From positions 1 through 10,641 of the forward strand of contig RFWS01000033.1 in NCBI GenBank assembly GCA_009921985.1: 10,641 bases of DNA. Direction: 5' to 3'. The translations under genes and the position numbers were made by a program. The notes below the pieces were generated by a model. That model had not been told where the DNA came from. It was given only the letters and a program-made list of their open reading frames with translations, and made no database searches. Every line of letters starts with the position of its first letter. Within the stretch, counting starts at the first letter, position 1. This DNA is from a bacterium. Lineage in GTDB: Bacteria > Verrucomicrobiota > Verrucomicrobiia > Methylacidiphilales > Verrucolacustridaceae. Shown here one piece after another: positions 1 through 7,292 of this stretch.

Positions 1-1
1 A

Positions 2-115
2 AGCAGAAGCTGGGCGGTTGATCCCCGGAACATGGATCGGCAACGGGAGTTCAACGAACCCATGCCCTGTGATTGCCCTGCGATGGGATTTGGGCGATCT
101 TTTCCAAGACCATGA
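2..115 (+). CDS. Possible 3' end of an upstream gene (partial)
   Basis: This reading frame is open from the left edge and ends in a TGA that overlaps the ATG of the next gene in an ATGA arrangement, the same coupling style seen at several junctions on the right of the window. The visible 37 residues end in GFGRSFPRP and match no family I recognise. Support is weak. The frame starting at base 3 is also open, to about 137, and the frame starting at base 1 stops at 19-21 after KQKLGG, which could equally be the true end of the upstream gene with a 90-nt leader following. Third-position GC falls in the last third of the frame, which argues against coding there. Confidence 0.25.
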   Translation, partial: SRSWAVDPRNMDRQREFNEPMPCDCPAMGFGRSFPRP

Positions 116-1815
116 TTTCCAACGAAGCCTACGTGCTTGAGCTTCTGCAAAACTCGGGGGCGGTTTCCCCGGAAGACATGGCAGCCTGCCACCAGGAAGC
201 GGCCATGAACGGCCACTCCACCTTGGAAGGAATCATCAAGAAGGGGTTGATGACCCAAGACCAGATCCTGGAGTTTGTGGCCAAGGATTGCGGCATGGAA
301 TTCCTGCCGGCCATTGAGCAAATCCATGAGGACGTCCTGGCAATGATCCCGCCGCAGGAAAGTCGCCGATACCATGCTCTTCCGATCGAGAGACTTCCCT
401 CGGGCTTGCGGGTTGCCATTTCGGATCCGCTGGATTTCGAAACTTTGGACGCGTTGCGCTACCTCCTGAAGGCTGATCTTGAACCGGTGGTTGTCCCCAA
501 GGAAAAAATCGATGCCGCCATCATCAAATATTTCGGGAAGATTGATGAATCCCTGCACAGCCTGATGGCCTCCCTCGGCGGGGAGGAGCTGCAGATCAAG
601 GGAACGGACTCCGGAGAAGGACTGGAAGTCGGTGAGGAGGGCGATGCTCCCATTATCCGGATGGTGTATGGTCTCATTCTCGAAGCCCACCATCTCCGCG
701 CCAGCGATATCCATTTGGAGCCCCTCGAAAAACGCCTCCGCCTGCGTTACCGGATCGACGGCAGCCTTCAGGAAATGCGGAACCCGCCCAAACGACTCCA
801 ATCCAGCATTGTCAGCCGGATCAAGATCATGTCCAACATCAGCATCGCGGAAAAACGGCTTCCGCTCGACGGGCGCATCGCGTTGGCCACATCCGACGGA
901 CCCACCTTGGATTTGCGCGTTTCGACGGTACCCACCATCCACGGCGAATCCGTGGTCATGCGGATCTTGGACAAAAAGAACCTGATGCTGGGCCTTCCCG
1001 AACTCGGCTTTTTCGCCGATGACCAGGCGATCATGGAGCGCGTCATAAATTATGCGGACGGCATCTTTCTGGTCACGGGACCAACGGGCTCCGGCAAATC
1101 CACGACGCTCTATGCCTGTCTGAACACAATCAACAAACCCGATCGCAAGCTGATCACGGTGGAGGATCCCGTCGAATACCAGCTCCCCGGGGTCAACCAG
1201 GTGGCGGTGAACAGTGAGATCGGCATGACCTTCGCGGCCGCCTTGCGGGCCATGCTCCGGCAAGCCCCCAACATCATCATGGTGGGCGAGATTCGGGACG
1301 TGGAAACCGCCTCCATCGCGATCAACGCCTCCCTGACCGGGCATCTGGTGTTTTCCACCTTGCACACCAACGACGCTCCGAGCGCGATCACCCGCCTCGT
1401 GGACATGGGGGTGAAGCCATTTCTGGTTTCTTCATCCATTCGGGCCGTTCTCGCCCAGCGCTTGGTCCGCAAAATCTGCCCGGATTGCAAGGAGCCCTAC
1501 TCCCCGACGGAATCGGAACTCCGGACCCTCAACCTGACGGCCGCGAATTTGGCGGAAGCCCGCTTTTCCAAGGGCCGAGGATGCGACCGCTGTCGGGGCA
1601 CCGGCTACCGCGGGCGGGCTGGAATTTTCGAAATCTTCACCATCGATGATGAAATCCGTCATTTGATCAACCAAAATGCTTCCGTTTCCAAGATCCGGCA
1701 AAGAGCCCGGGATTTGGGCATGCGCACCCTGCGGGAAGACGGCATTCGCAAGGTGGTTTCGGGGATGACGACCCCGGAAGAGGTGATTTCTGCGACGATG
1801 GGGGACAAGGATTAG
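112..1815 (+). CDS. Type IV pilus / type II secretion assembly ATPase, first of a tandem pair (PilB/GspE family)
   Basis: A cytoplasmic hexameric ATPase that would power assembly of pilin or pseudopilin subunits through a GspF/PilC platform. The 567-residue product has an N-terminal GspE_N/MshEN-like region (about 1-150), then the core ATPase: Asp box ASDIHLEP from A197, RYRIDG, Walker A GPTGSGKST with K329, Walker B IIMVGEIRD with E393, and His box TLHTNDA with H418. Two CxxC pairs (C456/C459 and C491/C494) form the zinc site typical of PilB/GspE and absent from PilT retraction ATPases. Length is normal for the family. Odd point: the segment before Walker B reads RQAPN, where the family normally has RQDPD. 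The ATG at 112 is preferred over the TTG at 73, because the extra 13 residues look non-coding and neither start has a clear Shine-Dalgarno. It leads an operon with the next two genes. Whether it serves a pilus, a secretion system or a competence machine cannot be told from this window. Confidence 0.95.
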   Translation: MISNEAYVLELLQNSGAVSPEDMAACHQEAAMNGHSTLEGIIKKGLMTQDQILEFVAKDCGMEFLPAIEQIHEDVLAMIPPQESRRYHALPIERLPSGLRVAISDPLDFETLDALRYLLKADLEPVVVPKEKIDAAIIKYFGKIDESLHSLMASLGGEELQIKGTDSGEGLEVGEEGDAPIIRMVYGLILEAHHLRASDIHLEPLEKRLRLRYRIDGSLQEMRNPPKRLQSSIVSRIKIMSNISIAEKRLPLDGRIALATSDGPTLDLRVSTVPTIHGESVVMRILDKKNLMLGLPELGFFADDQAIMERVINYADGIFLVTGPTGSGKSTTLYACLNTINKPDRKLITVEDPVEYQLPGVNQVAVNSEIGMTFAAALRAMLRQAPNIIMVGEIRDVETASIAINASLTGHLVFSTLHTNDAPSAITRLVDMGVKPFLVSSSIRAVLAQRLVRKICPDCKEPYSPTESELRTLNLTAANLAEARFSKGRGCDRCRGTGYRGRAGIFEIFTIDDEIRHLINQNASVSKIRQRARDLGMRTLREDGIRKVVSGMTTPEEVISATMGDKD

Positions 1816-1821
1816 CCAAAT

Positions 1822-3498
1822 ATGGACACGCGCCATCTCCTGCCTTTCCTGGAAGAACAAAATCTTCTGACCCCCGATCAGTCCCGGGAGATTTCAGAGG
1901 AGCAAGCCAGGACGGGAAAACCCGTCGAGGTCATTCTTGCGAATTTCGGAATCCTGCAGATGGCGCAACTTTTGGAAAAAATTTCCGACCGCCTGGGTCT
2001 TCCCCTCATCGCCGACTTGTCCGGAATGGAATTGAGCCCCGAACTCCTTGCCAAGATCCCACCCCACACCGCCCGAAATCTGGGGGCTTTGCCTGTCGCC
2101 ACCGACGGAGCCACCCTGACCGTGGCCCTCGTCGATCCGCTCAATCCACAGGCCATCGAAGACCTGCGCTTCGCTTGCGGCATGGAAGTGGTTCAAGTGG
2201 TGGTGCCTCCCGACCAGGTGCAAGCGCTGGTCGAGCGGCATTACGGTTCGACCGAGTCAAACATCGAGGATTTGATCCAAGAACTGGAAAAAGCCCCGGA
2301 ATCCGCCCTGGAAACCGAGGGAATCGATCTCAATGCCGTCGGAAGCGCGCCGATTGTGAAATATGTGAACACCGTCATCGCCCGGGCGATCCAGGCCAAG
2401 GCCAGTGACATCCATTTCGAGCCCTTTGAAAAGGAGTTCAAAATCCGTTACCGGGTGGACGGTGCCCTGTACGAAATGGCGCCTCCGCCGCGCCGCTTGG
2501 CCGTGCCGGTGACCTCCCGGATCAAGGTGATGGCCAACCTGAATATTGCCGAACGCCGCGTTCCCCAAGACGGCCGCATCCAAACCCTTTTGGGGGGGCG
2601 GAATGTTGACCTGCGCGTCTCCACCCTCCCCACCCAGTACGGAGAAAGCGTGGTTCTCCGCGTGCTGGATCGGTCGGTGGTCAATTTGGACCTGGAAAAA
2701 CTGGGAATTCCGAAAGCCATCTTCGACTACATTTGCGACACGATCGAAAAACCCAACGGCATCTTCATCGTGACCGGCCCAACCGGCTCGGGAAAAACCA
2801 CAACCCTTTACGCCTGCCTGAACCGGGTCAACACGATTGAAACGAAGATTCTGACGGTGGAGGATCCCGTTGAATACGAACTCGAGGGAGTCATCCAGGT
2901 TCCCGCCCATGAGGCCATCGGCCTGACTTTCGCCCGGGCCTTGCGGGCGTTTTTACGGCAGGATCCGGACAAGATTCTCGTCGGAGAGACCCGGGATCTG
3001 GAAACCGCCCAAATCGCCATTCAGGCCAGCCTGACCGGGCATTTGGTGATGACGAGTCTGCACACCAATGATGCTGCGGGAGCCGTGACGCGTCTGCTGG
3101 ACATGGGCGTGGAGCCTTTTTTGATGGCCGCCACGATGGAGGGCATTCTGGCCCAACGTCTCCTGCGGAGAGTTTGCAAGGACTGCCGAACCCCGTACCC
3201 ACCCAAGACGGAGATCCTTTCCCAGCTCGGATTGGCTCCATCGGACGTCGGAGACCGTCCCTTTTACTTTGGCAAGGGTTGTGAAACCTGCAACGGGACC
3301 GGCTACCGGGGAAGAGTGGGCATTTACGAACTTTTGGACATCCGGGAACCGATCCGCCAGCTCATCAACGATCGCGCTCCTTCCGTGATCATCCGCCAGA
3401 AAGGAATGGAATTGGGGATGACCACCTTGCGCCAGGACGGGATCCGTAATATTCTGGAAGGACACACCACCGTCGAAGAAGTTCTCAAATACACCTGA
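1822..3498 (+). CDS. Type IV pilus / type II secretion assembly ATPase, second of a tandem pair (PilB/GspE family)
   Basis: A 558-residue paralogue of the preceding gene, about half identical in the core by eye, with the same predicted role as a polymerisation motor. An N-terminal GspE_N/MshEN-like region (about 1-150) precedes the Asp box ASDIHFEP (from A194), RYRVDG, Walker A GPTGSGKTT with K325, a Walker B region RQDPDKILVGETRD with E389, and His box SLHTNDA with H414. Cysteine pairs C452/C455 and C487/C490 complete the zinc-binding site. All catalytic motifs are present. The one variation is Thr390 in GETRD, where most members have Ile. The gene starts 6 nt after its neighbour's stop, with an AAGGA Shine-Dalgarno overlapping the end of that gene, so the two should be made together. 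It may act with gene 1 in a mixed hexamer or as an alternative motor. This is inference. Confidence 0.95.
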   Translation: MDTRHLLPFLEEQNLLTPDQSREISEEQARTGKPVEVILANFGILQMAQLLEKISDRLGLPLIADLSGMELSPELLAKIPPHTARNLGALPVATDGATLTVALVDPLNPQAIEDLRFACGMEVVQVVVPPDQVQALVERHYGSTESNIEDLIQELEKAPESALETEGIDLNAVGSAPIVKYVNTVIARAIQAKASDIHFEPFEKEFKIRYRVDGALYEMAPPPRRLAVPVTSRIKVMANLNIAERRVPQDGRIQTLLGGRNVDLRVSTLPTQYGESVVLRVLDRSVVNLDLEKLGIPKAIFDYICDTIEKPNGIFIVTGPTGSGKTTTLYACLNRVNTIETKILTVEDPVEYELEGVIQVPAHEAIGLTFARALRAFLRQDPDKILVGETRDLETAQIAIQASLTGHLVMTSLHTNDAAGAVTRLLDMGVEPFLMAATMEGILAQRLLRRVCKDCRTPYPPKTEILSQLGLAPSDVGDRPFYFGKGCETCNGTGYRGRVGIYELLDIREPIRQLINDRAPSVIIRQKGMELGMTTLRQDGIRNILEGHTTVEEVLKYT

Positions 3499-3503
3499 TT
3501 GCC

Positions 3504-4763
3504 ATGCCCTTTTTCAGTTACAGCGCGGTCGACGCCCAAGGAAAAACCCACCAAGGAACTTTGGAAGCCGCGGGCGCCGCCGAAGCCGCCGCCGCCATCA
3601 AAAAACAGGGCCGTTTCCCGACAGCGATTGCGGAAACCACCGCAGAGGCGGCTCAAACCAAACGGAAGGGATTTTCCTTCAGCTTTTCCTTGGGCGGGGG
3701 CAAGGGCACGGGCAAGGTGCCAGCCAAGGTACTGACGGTCTTTACCCGCCAACTTTCGACCCTGATCAGTGCCGGACTTCCCCTCCTCCGCAGTCTCCGC
3801 ACCTTGGCCAAGCAGGAAAAAAATCCAAATCTCAAGAAAATCATGGGCATACTGGCGGAGTCTGTCGAAGGAGGAACCACCTTTTCGGAGGCCCTCACCC
3901 AACATCCCAAGGCTTTCAACAAGCTCTACGTGAACATGGTCAAGGCGGGCGAACTGGGCGGAGTTCTGGAAATCGTGCTAACCCGGCTGGCGGAGTTTGC
4001 CGAAAAAAGCCAAAGGATCCGCGGCAAGGTCACCTCGGCGATGGTTTATCCGGTCGTCGTGTTGACCATTGCGGTCGGCATCGTCTCCTTTCTCATGCTC
4101 TTCATCGTCCCAAAATTTGAGGCCATTTTTAAGGACATGCTGGGCGGACGCCCCCTCCCGGCCATCACCCAAGCCGTCATGGACATCAGCAAGTTTGTCC
4201 AAGGCAATTTCCTGTTGATTGCCGTGGGGATCGTGGTGGGTTGGGTCGGACTGAAATTCGCCCTCCGTTTGCCCGGCATTCCCGCAATGATCGACAGCTA
4301 CAAGCTCCGTCTTCCTTTGTTCGGGGATCTTCTCACAAAAACCTCCGTGGCCCGCTTCAGCCGGACCCTCGGTACGCTGGTTTCCTCCGGGGTTCCGATT
4401 CTGCAGGCCTTGCAAATCACGCGCGACACGGCCGGCAACGAGCGGGTGAGTTCATCGGTGGAAAAAATTCATGATAATGTGAAGGAAGGTGAATCCATGG
4501 TGGCCCCCATGGAAGCGAGCGGGATTTTCCCGCCCATGGTTGTCTCGATGGTGCAGGTCGGCGAGGAAACGGGACAACTGCCCGACATGCTCACCAAAGT
4601 CGCCGATGTGTTTGAGGAGGAGGTGGACACCGCCGTCGCCGGGCTCACCTCCCTGCTGGAGCCCGTCATGATTGTTCTTCTGGCCCTGATTGTCGGAACC
4701 ATCGTGGTGGCTCTTTTCCTGCCGCTCATCACCATCATTCAGGATTTGACCGCCGGGTCCTGA
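3504..4763 (+). CDS. Inner-membrane platform protein of type IV pilus / type II secretion (PilC/GspF family)
   Basis: The polytopic inner-membrane protein that couples the cytoplasmic ATPase to pilin or pseudopilin assembly. The 419-residue product, near the usual family length of about 400, starts with the typical N-terminal segment FFSYSAVDAQGK and a low-complexity Ala/Lys stretch. Two GspF domains follow: the first from about F80 (FTRQLSTLISAGLPLL) and the second from about F285 (FSRTLGTLVSSGVPIL). Each is a helical bundle facing the cytoplasm, and each carries the GE(L/T)G(G/Q) turn (AGELGG, GEETGQ). Membrane spans are visible at about 180-203, 236-258 and 389-412. It begins 5 nt after the second ATPase gene and has no Shine-Dalgarno of its own, so its translation probably depends on ribosomes finishing the gene before. 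Having two ATPases but one platform protein raises the question of which motor binds it. Confidence 0.95.
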   Translation: MPFFSYSAVDAQGKTHQGTLEAAGAAEAAAAIKKQGRFPTAIAETTAEAAQTKRKGFSFSFSLGGGKGTGKVPAKVLTVFTRQLSTLISAGLPLLRSLRTLAKQEKNPNLKKIMGILAESVEGGTTFSEALTQHPKAFNKLYVNMVKAGELGGVLEIVLTRLAEFAEKSQRIRGKVTSAMVYPVVVLTIAVGIVSFLMLFIVPKFEAIFKDMLGGRPLPAITQAVMDISKFVQGNFLLIAVGIVVGWVGLKFALRLPGIPAMIDSYKLRLPLFGDLLTKTSVARFSRTLGTLVSSGVPILQALQITRDTAGNERVSSSVEKIHDNVKEGESMVAPMEASGIFPPMVVSMVQVGEETGQLPDMLTKVADVFEEEVDTAVAGLTSLLEPVMIVLLALIVGTIVVALFLPLITIIQDLTAGS

Positions 4764-4779
4764 CCCGACCGCGGGACCG

Positions 4780-5460
4780 TTGAAATTCGAATTGGTGATC
4801 TGCCGTTGCGGGGAGCCTTTGGCTTGGCTCCGGAATGTTCCGAAGGGGTTGAGGGTTTCGATCTACGACAAAACCCCCCACCCCTGCCCCCCTTGGCCGG
4901 GTTCTTGTCCTCTGCCCAATGTGGGCCGCGAGGCTCATGCCTGGCTTTACCACCTGACGGAGCGATATGAATCGCTGGCCGACTGGACGCTTTTTTCCCA
5001 AGCCCATCCGTTTGATCATGCGCCCGAAATGCACGCGGTGATCCGGTCGTTGTCCTCCGGCATGTTTCCGGAAGAAAGCTTCCGATGGCTGGGTTTTTTA
5101 TGGGAAACCGATGATGCAAGGGGGTATCCGACTTTTGTGAATTGGACGAAAAACCCGGCAAGGAAGGAGTTGGATTTGGAGGGCTTCTTTCAAAGGCTCT
5201 GGGGAGAGTCGGCCCCGGAAAAAGTCCGATACGTGGGGGGAGGACAGTTCATTCTTGCGCGGGAGGCTGCCCACCGCCGCCCTCGGGAGTTTTACGAAAA
5301 GGCCCTCGATCTGGCGGCGAATTTTCCCGATGCCGCGCATGCCTTCGAAAGGACTTGGGATCGCATTTTTCTGGCCCCTCCTTTGAATCCGGCCCTTTTT
5401 GGCCCCACCGGCATGCGCCTGCTTAAGCCAGTTAAGCCCAAGGTAGCCGACCTTCTTTAA
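4780..5460 (+). CDS. DUF3431 family protein, function unknown
   Basis: A 226-residue protein that fits DUF3431, a family of unknown function in bacteria and fungi. Visible family signatures are an opening beta strand with a Leu-Trp-Leu turn (VICRCGEPLAWL), a second strand (VSIYDK), the conserved block LPNVGREAHAWLYHL (about 45-59), and DWTLFSQAHPFDH (about 68-80). Members usually have an Asn-Glu-Asp near the first strand; here it reads Cys-Gly-Glu-Pro. Cysteines 8, 10, 36 and 43 are close together, but I cannot say that they bind metal. The TTG at 4780 is the only start that keeps the first strand: a stop at 4747-4749 blocks longer forms, and the GTG at 4795 would cut into the strand. It lies 16 nt after gspF and is probably on the same transcript, although no known role links it to secretion. 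Its stop overlaps the convergent gene. Confidence 0.8.
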   Translation: MKFELVICRCGEPLAWLRNVPKGLRVSIYDKTPHPCPPWPGSCPLPNVGREAHAWLYHLTERYESLADWTLFSQAHPFDHAPEMHAVIRSLSSGMFPEESFRWLGFLWETDDARGYPTFVNWTKNPARKELDLEGFFQRLWGESAPEKVRYVGGGQFILAREAAHRRPREFYEKALDLAANFPDAAHAFERTWDRIFLAPPLNPALFGPTGMRLLKPVKPKVADLL

Positions 5461-6335
5461 GGAGCGGAGGAGCTGGTTCCCGCCTGGGATTGAAGCGACG
5501 ATAGTTTTTCCCGCAGGTAGGCCGGCAAAATCACCGAGCCGCCCACCACATCCACCATGCCATCGGGGCTTCTTCTCAAAATTGGTTTTTCCAAAGTCTG
5601 CTGTCGATTTTCCTCCCGCAAGACATCCCCGTCCTGGCTCAACACCGTCAGACGATATTGCCCGGAGGCCACGGCATACAAAAGGTGCAGGTGGTTGTCA
5701 TTATCAAACTCCGCCATGGGTTTCCCCAAGGGCAGATACGGGCCCAAACGCCGGGAGGGAAAAACAATATTTTGTCCGGGAATTTCCACACGGAAATATA
5801 GGCCCACATTCGGATCCTCGTAATATTTCAAAAGAGAGTACGTCCTCTGGTCTTTTCCTTCGCCTCGGGGCACACTCCACACGACCTCCCCCCGGCCAAT
5901 CAAAAAGGAAACCGGCTCCGTCAGCAGAGTCTCTCCCGAGGGCAGGCGGACCGAAGCCCGCACCCGGTAGGCGCCCGGTTCCCGGACCAGAAAATAGGGA
6001 ACCAAATCAACGGGAAGTTCCTTCGATTCTCCCGGCTTCAAACTTAAGGCAGGAGGAGAAAACGTTTTATCCGGACGAACCACCAAACCATCATTGGACT
6101 GGACAAGCAAATCCAGCCAAGGCTTGCCTTGGGATTCCTGCAGGACCAACTCTTGCGCCCCCAAGTTCTTGCAATGGATGGTGACCGGGATCGGAGCAAA
6201 CTGGAGATAGGACGGTTCCGGACTGGAGAGCCGCAGATCCAGTTGCCCACAACCCGTTGCCTGCAAAAGCAAATACACCCCAAACGCCCCCCATCCCCTG
6301 CCGAACAGGGAACGAAACCAGACCTCGAATGCCAT
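5457..6335 (-). CDS. Probable secreted or lipid-anchored protein, function unknown
   Basis: A 292-residue protein that I cannot assign to a named family. The N-terminus has the layout of an export signal: Arg at 8 and 13, a hydrophobic run from about 15 to 24, then ATGC with Cys29. That Cys could be lipidated, but Gln at the -4 position makes it a poor lipobox, so ordinary signal-peptidase cleavage is equally possible. The mature part is rich in short beta-strand-like segments with no further membrane span. One region (about 38-120: SYLQFAPIPVTIHCKNLG, then LSLKPGESKELPVDL and GAYRVRASVRL) looks like an immunoglobulin-like beta sandwich. The remainder (about 140-270) is also beta-rich. The ATG at 6335 lacks a clear Shine-Dalgarno. 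The gene lies 48 nt downstream of the repeat-protein gene and may be read through from its promoter. Similar hypothetical proteins occur in Verrucomicrobiota, from memory and unchecked. Confidence 0.75.
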   Translation of the reverse strand: MAFEVWFRSLFGRGWGAFGVYLLLQATGCGQLDLRLSSPEPSYLQFAPIPVTIHCKNLGAQELVLQESQGKPWLDLLVQSNDGLVVRPDKTFSPPALSLKPGESKELPVDLVPYFLVREPGAYRVRASVRLPSGETLLTEPVSFLIGRGEVVWSVPRGEGKDQRTYSLLKYYEDPNVGLYFRVEIPGQNIVFPSRRLGPYLPLGKPMAEFDNDNHLHLLYAVASGQYRLTVLSQDGDVLREENRQQTLEKPILRRSPDGMVDVVGGSVILPAYLREKLSSLQSQAGTSSSAP

Positions 6336-6383
6336 GAAAAGAATTGTCTACGAAAAAGAGGCCGAGGGGAGGCTTAAAAAAAC

Positions 6384-7181
6384 TTAGGCAACAATCGTTT
6401 CGCCGTGAGTCATGGCAGCCAAATCCTTAAGGCGGGCTGATTCATGCCGAAGGGCGGCTTGCAGCGCTTTTTTCCAAGTTCCAAAAAAATGTTTCTTGCA
6501 GGCAGCCGCAAAGAGGGAGGGGTTGGCCTTTTTGACTTCCGGGGTGATGAGCGGGACTCCTTGCTGCTTGAGCTCCAGAATTCCCTGCACGAGGGATTCC
6601 CGGGTCCACCGCTTGCGCCTCCGGACTTCATCATAATTGATGCCGGCCCGCTCCAACGCGCGACCCCAGTTACCGAAACGGCGGCGCGCCGTGGCAATGA
6701 GGCGATTGGATTTTTCATCCATGGACTTGGAGCTTAGATCCGCACCTTCCGTCTTCAGGCGGCGGATCTCATCCAGGATGTCACTCTCCTCCCAGCTCCG
6801 GTAGCGGTAAATTTCCTCCGACTCAAGGCCGGCTGCCTCTAAAGCCGTTTTCCAACTTCCAAAATATTTGGGGCGAATAGCCGCATACACCATCGCGTTG
6901 TGCTGGCTCAAGGCCATGGCACGAAAGGACAAGTCCACCCCTTGCGCGTGCAGATTCCGGATCTCTTGGATAATGGAATCTTTCGACCATTTCCGGTACT
7001 TACGGACCTGGACGTAGGGAATCCCCGCCATTTCCACGGCTTTCTGCCAGCTGCCAAAATACCGGATGGAGGCCGCCAGGAGTTCTTGAAAATTTTGCCG
7101 GACATGGTTGGCATAAAGGGGTTCTCCCTTGTCACGCCAAACCCGGATCTCTTGGGTAACTTGCTCTGCCGTCCAACGCAT
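6384..7181 (-). CDS. Four-repeat protein of the homing-endonuclease-associated repeat type, probably DNA-binding
   Basis: A soluble, basic 265-residue protein built almost entirely of four tandem repeats of 62-65 residues. Each begins with an aromatic anchor (W3, W65, W130, W192), continues with a helix of the form I.EIR.L...G..L, and ends with FG(S/N/T)W..AL..AG (FGxW at 42-45, 107-110, 169-172 and 233-236). This matches the repeat that often sits beside HNH homing endonucleases (I believe Pfam HNH_repeat, PF18780) and resembles a small Trp-anchored helical DNA-binding unit. No HNH, GIY-YIG or LAGLIDADG catalytic motif is present, so nuclease activity is not supported. DNA binding or regulation is an inference. 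Start choice: the ATG at 7181 has a weak GGA and an A-rich leader and lies just before repeat 1. The ATG at 7202 would add seven residues but sits almost on the predicted transcription start. The final repeat ends in a short tail lacking the AG turn. Confidence 0.8.
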   Translation of the reverse strand: MRWTAEQVTQEIRVWRDKGEPLYANHVRQNFQELLAASIRYFGSWQKAVEMAGIPYVQVRKYRKWSKDSIIQEIRNLHAQGVDLSFRAMALSQHNAMVYAAIRPKYFGSWKTALEAAGLESEEIYRYRSWEESDILDEIRRLKTEGADLSSKSMDEKSNRLIATARRRFGNWGRALERAGINYDEVRRRKRWTRESLVQGILELKQQGVPLITPEVKKANPSLFAAACKKHFFGTWKKALQAALRHESARLKDLAAMTHGETIVA

Positions 7182-7210
7182 ATTTTTTCGTCCAGTGATC
7201 ATGGTTACAA

Positions 7211-7238
7211 ACTGTACTTTCTAGAAAACGCTTGTCAA
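7211..7238 (-). promoter_or_regulatory. Predicted sigma70-type promoter for the four-repeat protein gene
   Basis: On the minus strand a perfect TTGACA (-35, at 7238-7233) is followed after 16 bases by TACAGT (-10, at 7216-7211), which matches TATAAT at four of six positions. The sequence upstream is rich in A/T tracts, as in an UP element. Transcription would begin near 7204, which leaves an ATG at 7202 almost leaderless and gives the ATG at 7181 a leader of about 20 nt. The pair lies in the 90-base AT-rich gap between the phosphoesterase stop and the repeat gene. This is sequence evidence only. Confidence 0.55.
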
Positions 7239-7292
7239 GTAACAAAATATTTTCTTATTTTTATGTATCTGGATATCAATAATTTGAATAGT

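Noticed and set aside
73..111. TTG start giving 13 extra residues on the first ATPase
   Set aside because: The extension has no Shine-Dalgarno and no resemblance to the family; the ATG at 112 gives a normal N-terminus.
1..111. Promoter for the pilus/secretion operon
   Set aside because: A TTGATC is present near base 18 but no acceptable -10 element lies at the right distance; the promoter is probably further upstream.
2257..2910. Minus-strand open frame of 217 codons
   Set aside because: It lies opposite the second ATPase, whose motifs are clear; its product is His/Gly-rich and featureless, as expected of an antisense shadow.
3900..4500. Antisense open frames in gspF (for example 3978-4415)
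   Set aside because: They run against a gene with two clear GspF domains and three membrane spans, and have His/Asp/Gly-rich products typical of shadows.
6336..6383. Possible terminator after the repeat-protein gene
   Set aside because: There are T-runs on the minus strand, but the only stem (GCC/GGC around seven bases) is three pairs long, too weak to call.
6384..7292. Homing or mobile element carrying the repeat protein
   Set aside because: No nuclease motif, inverted repeats, target duplication or split host gene can be seen around it.
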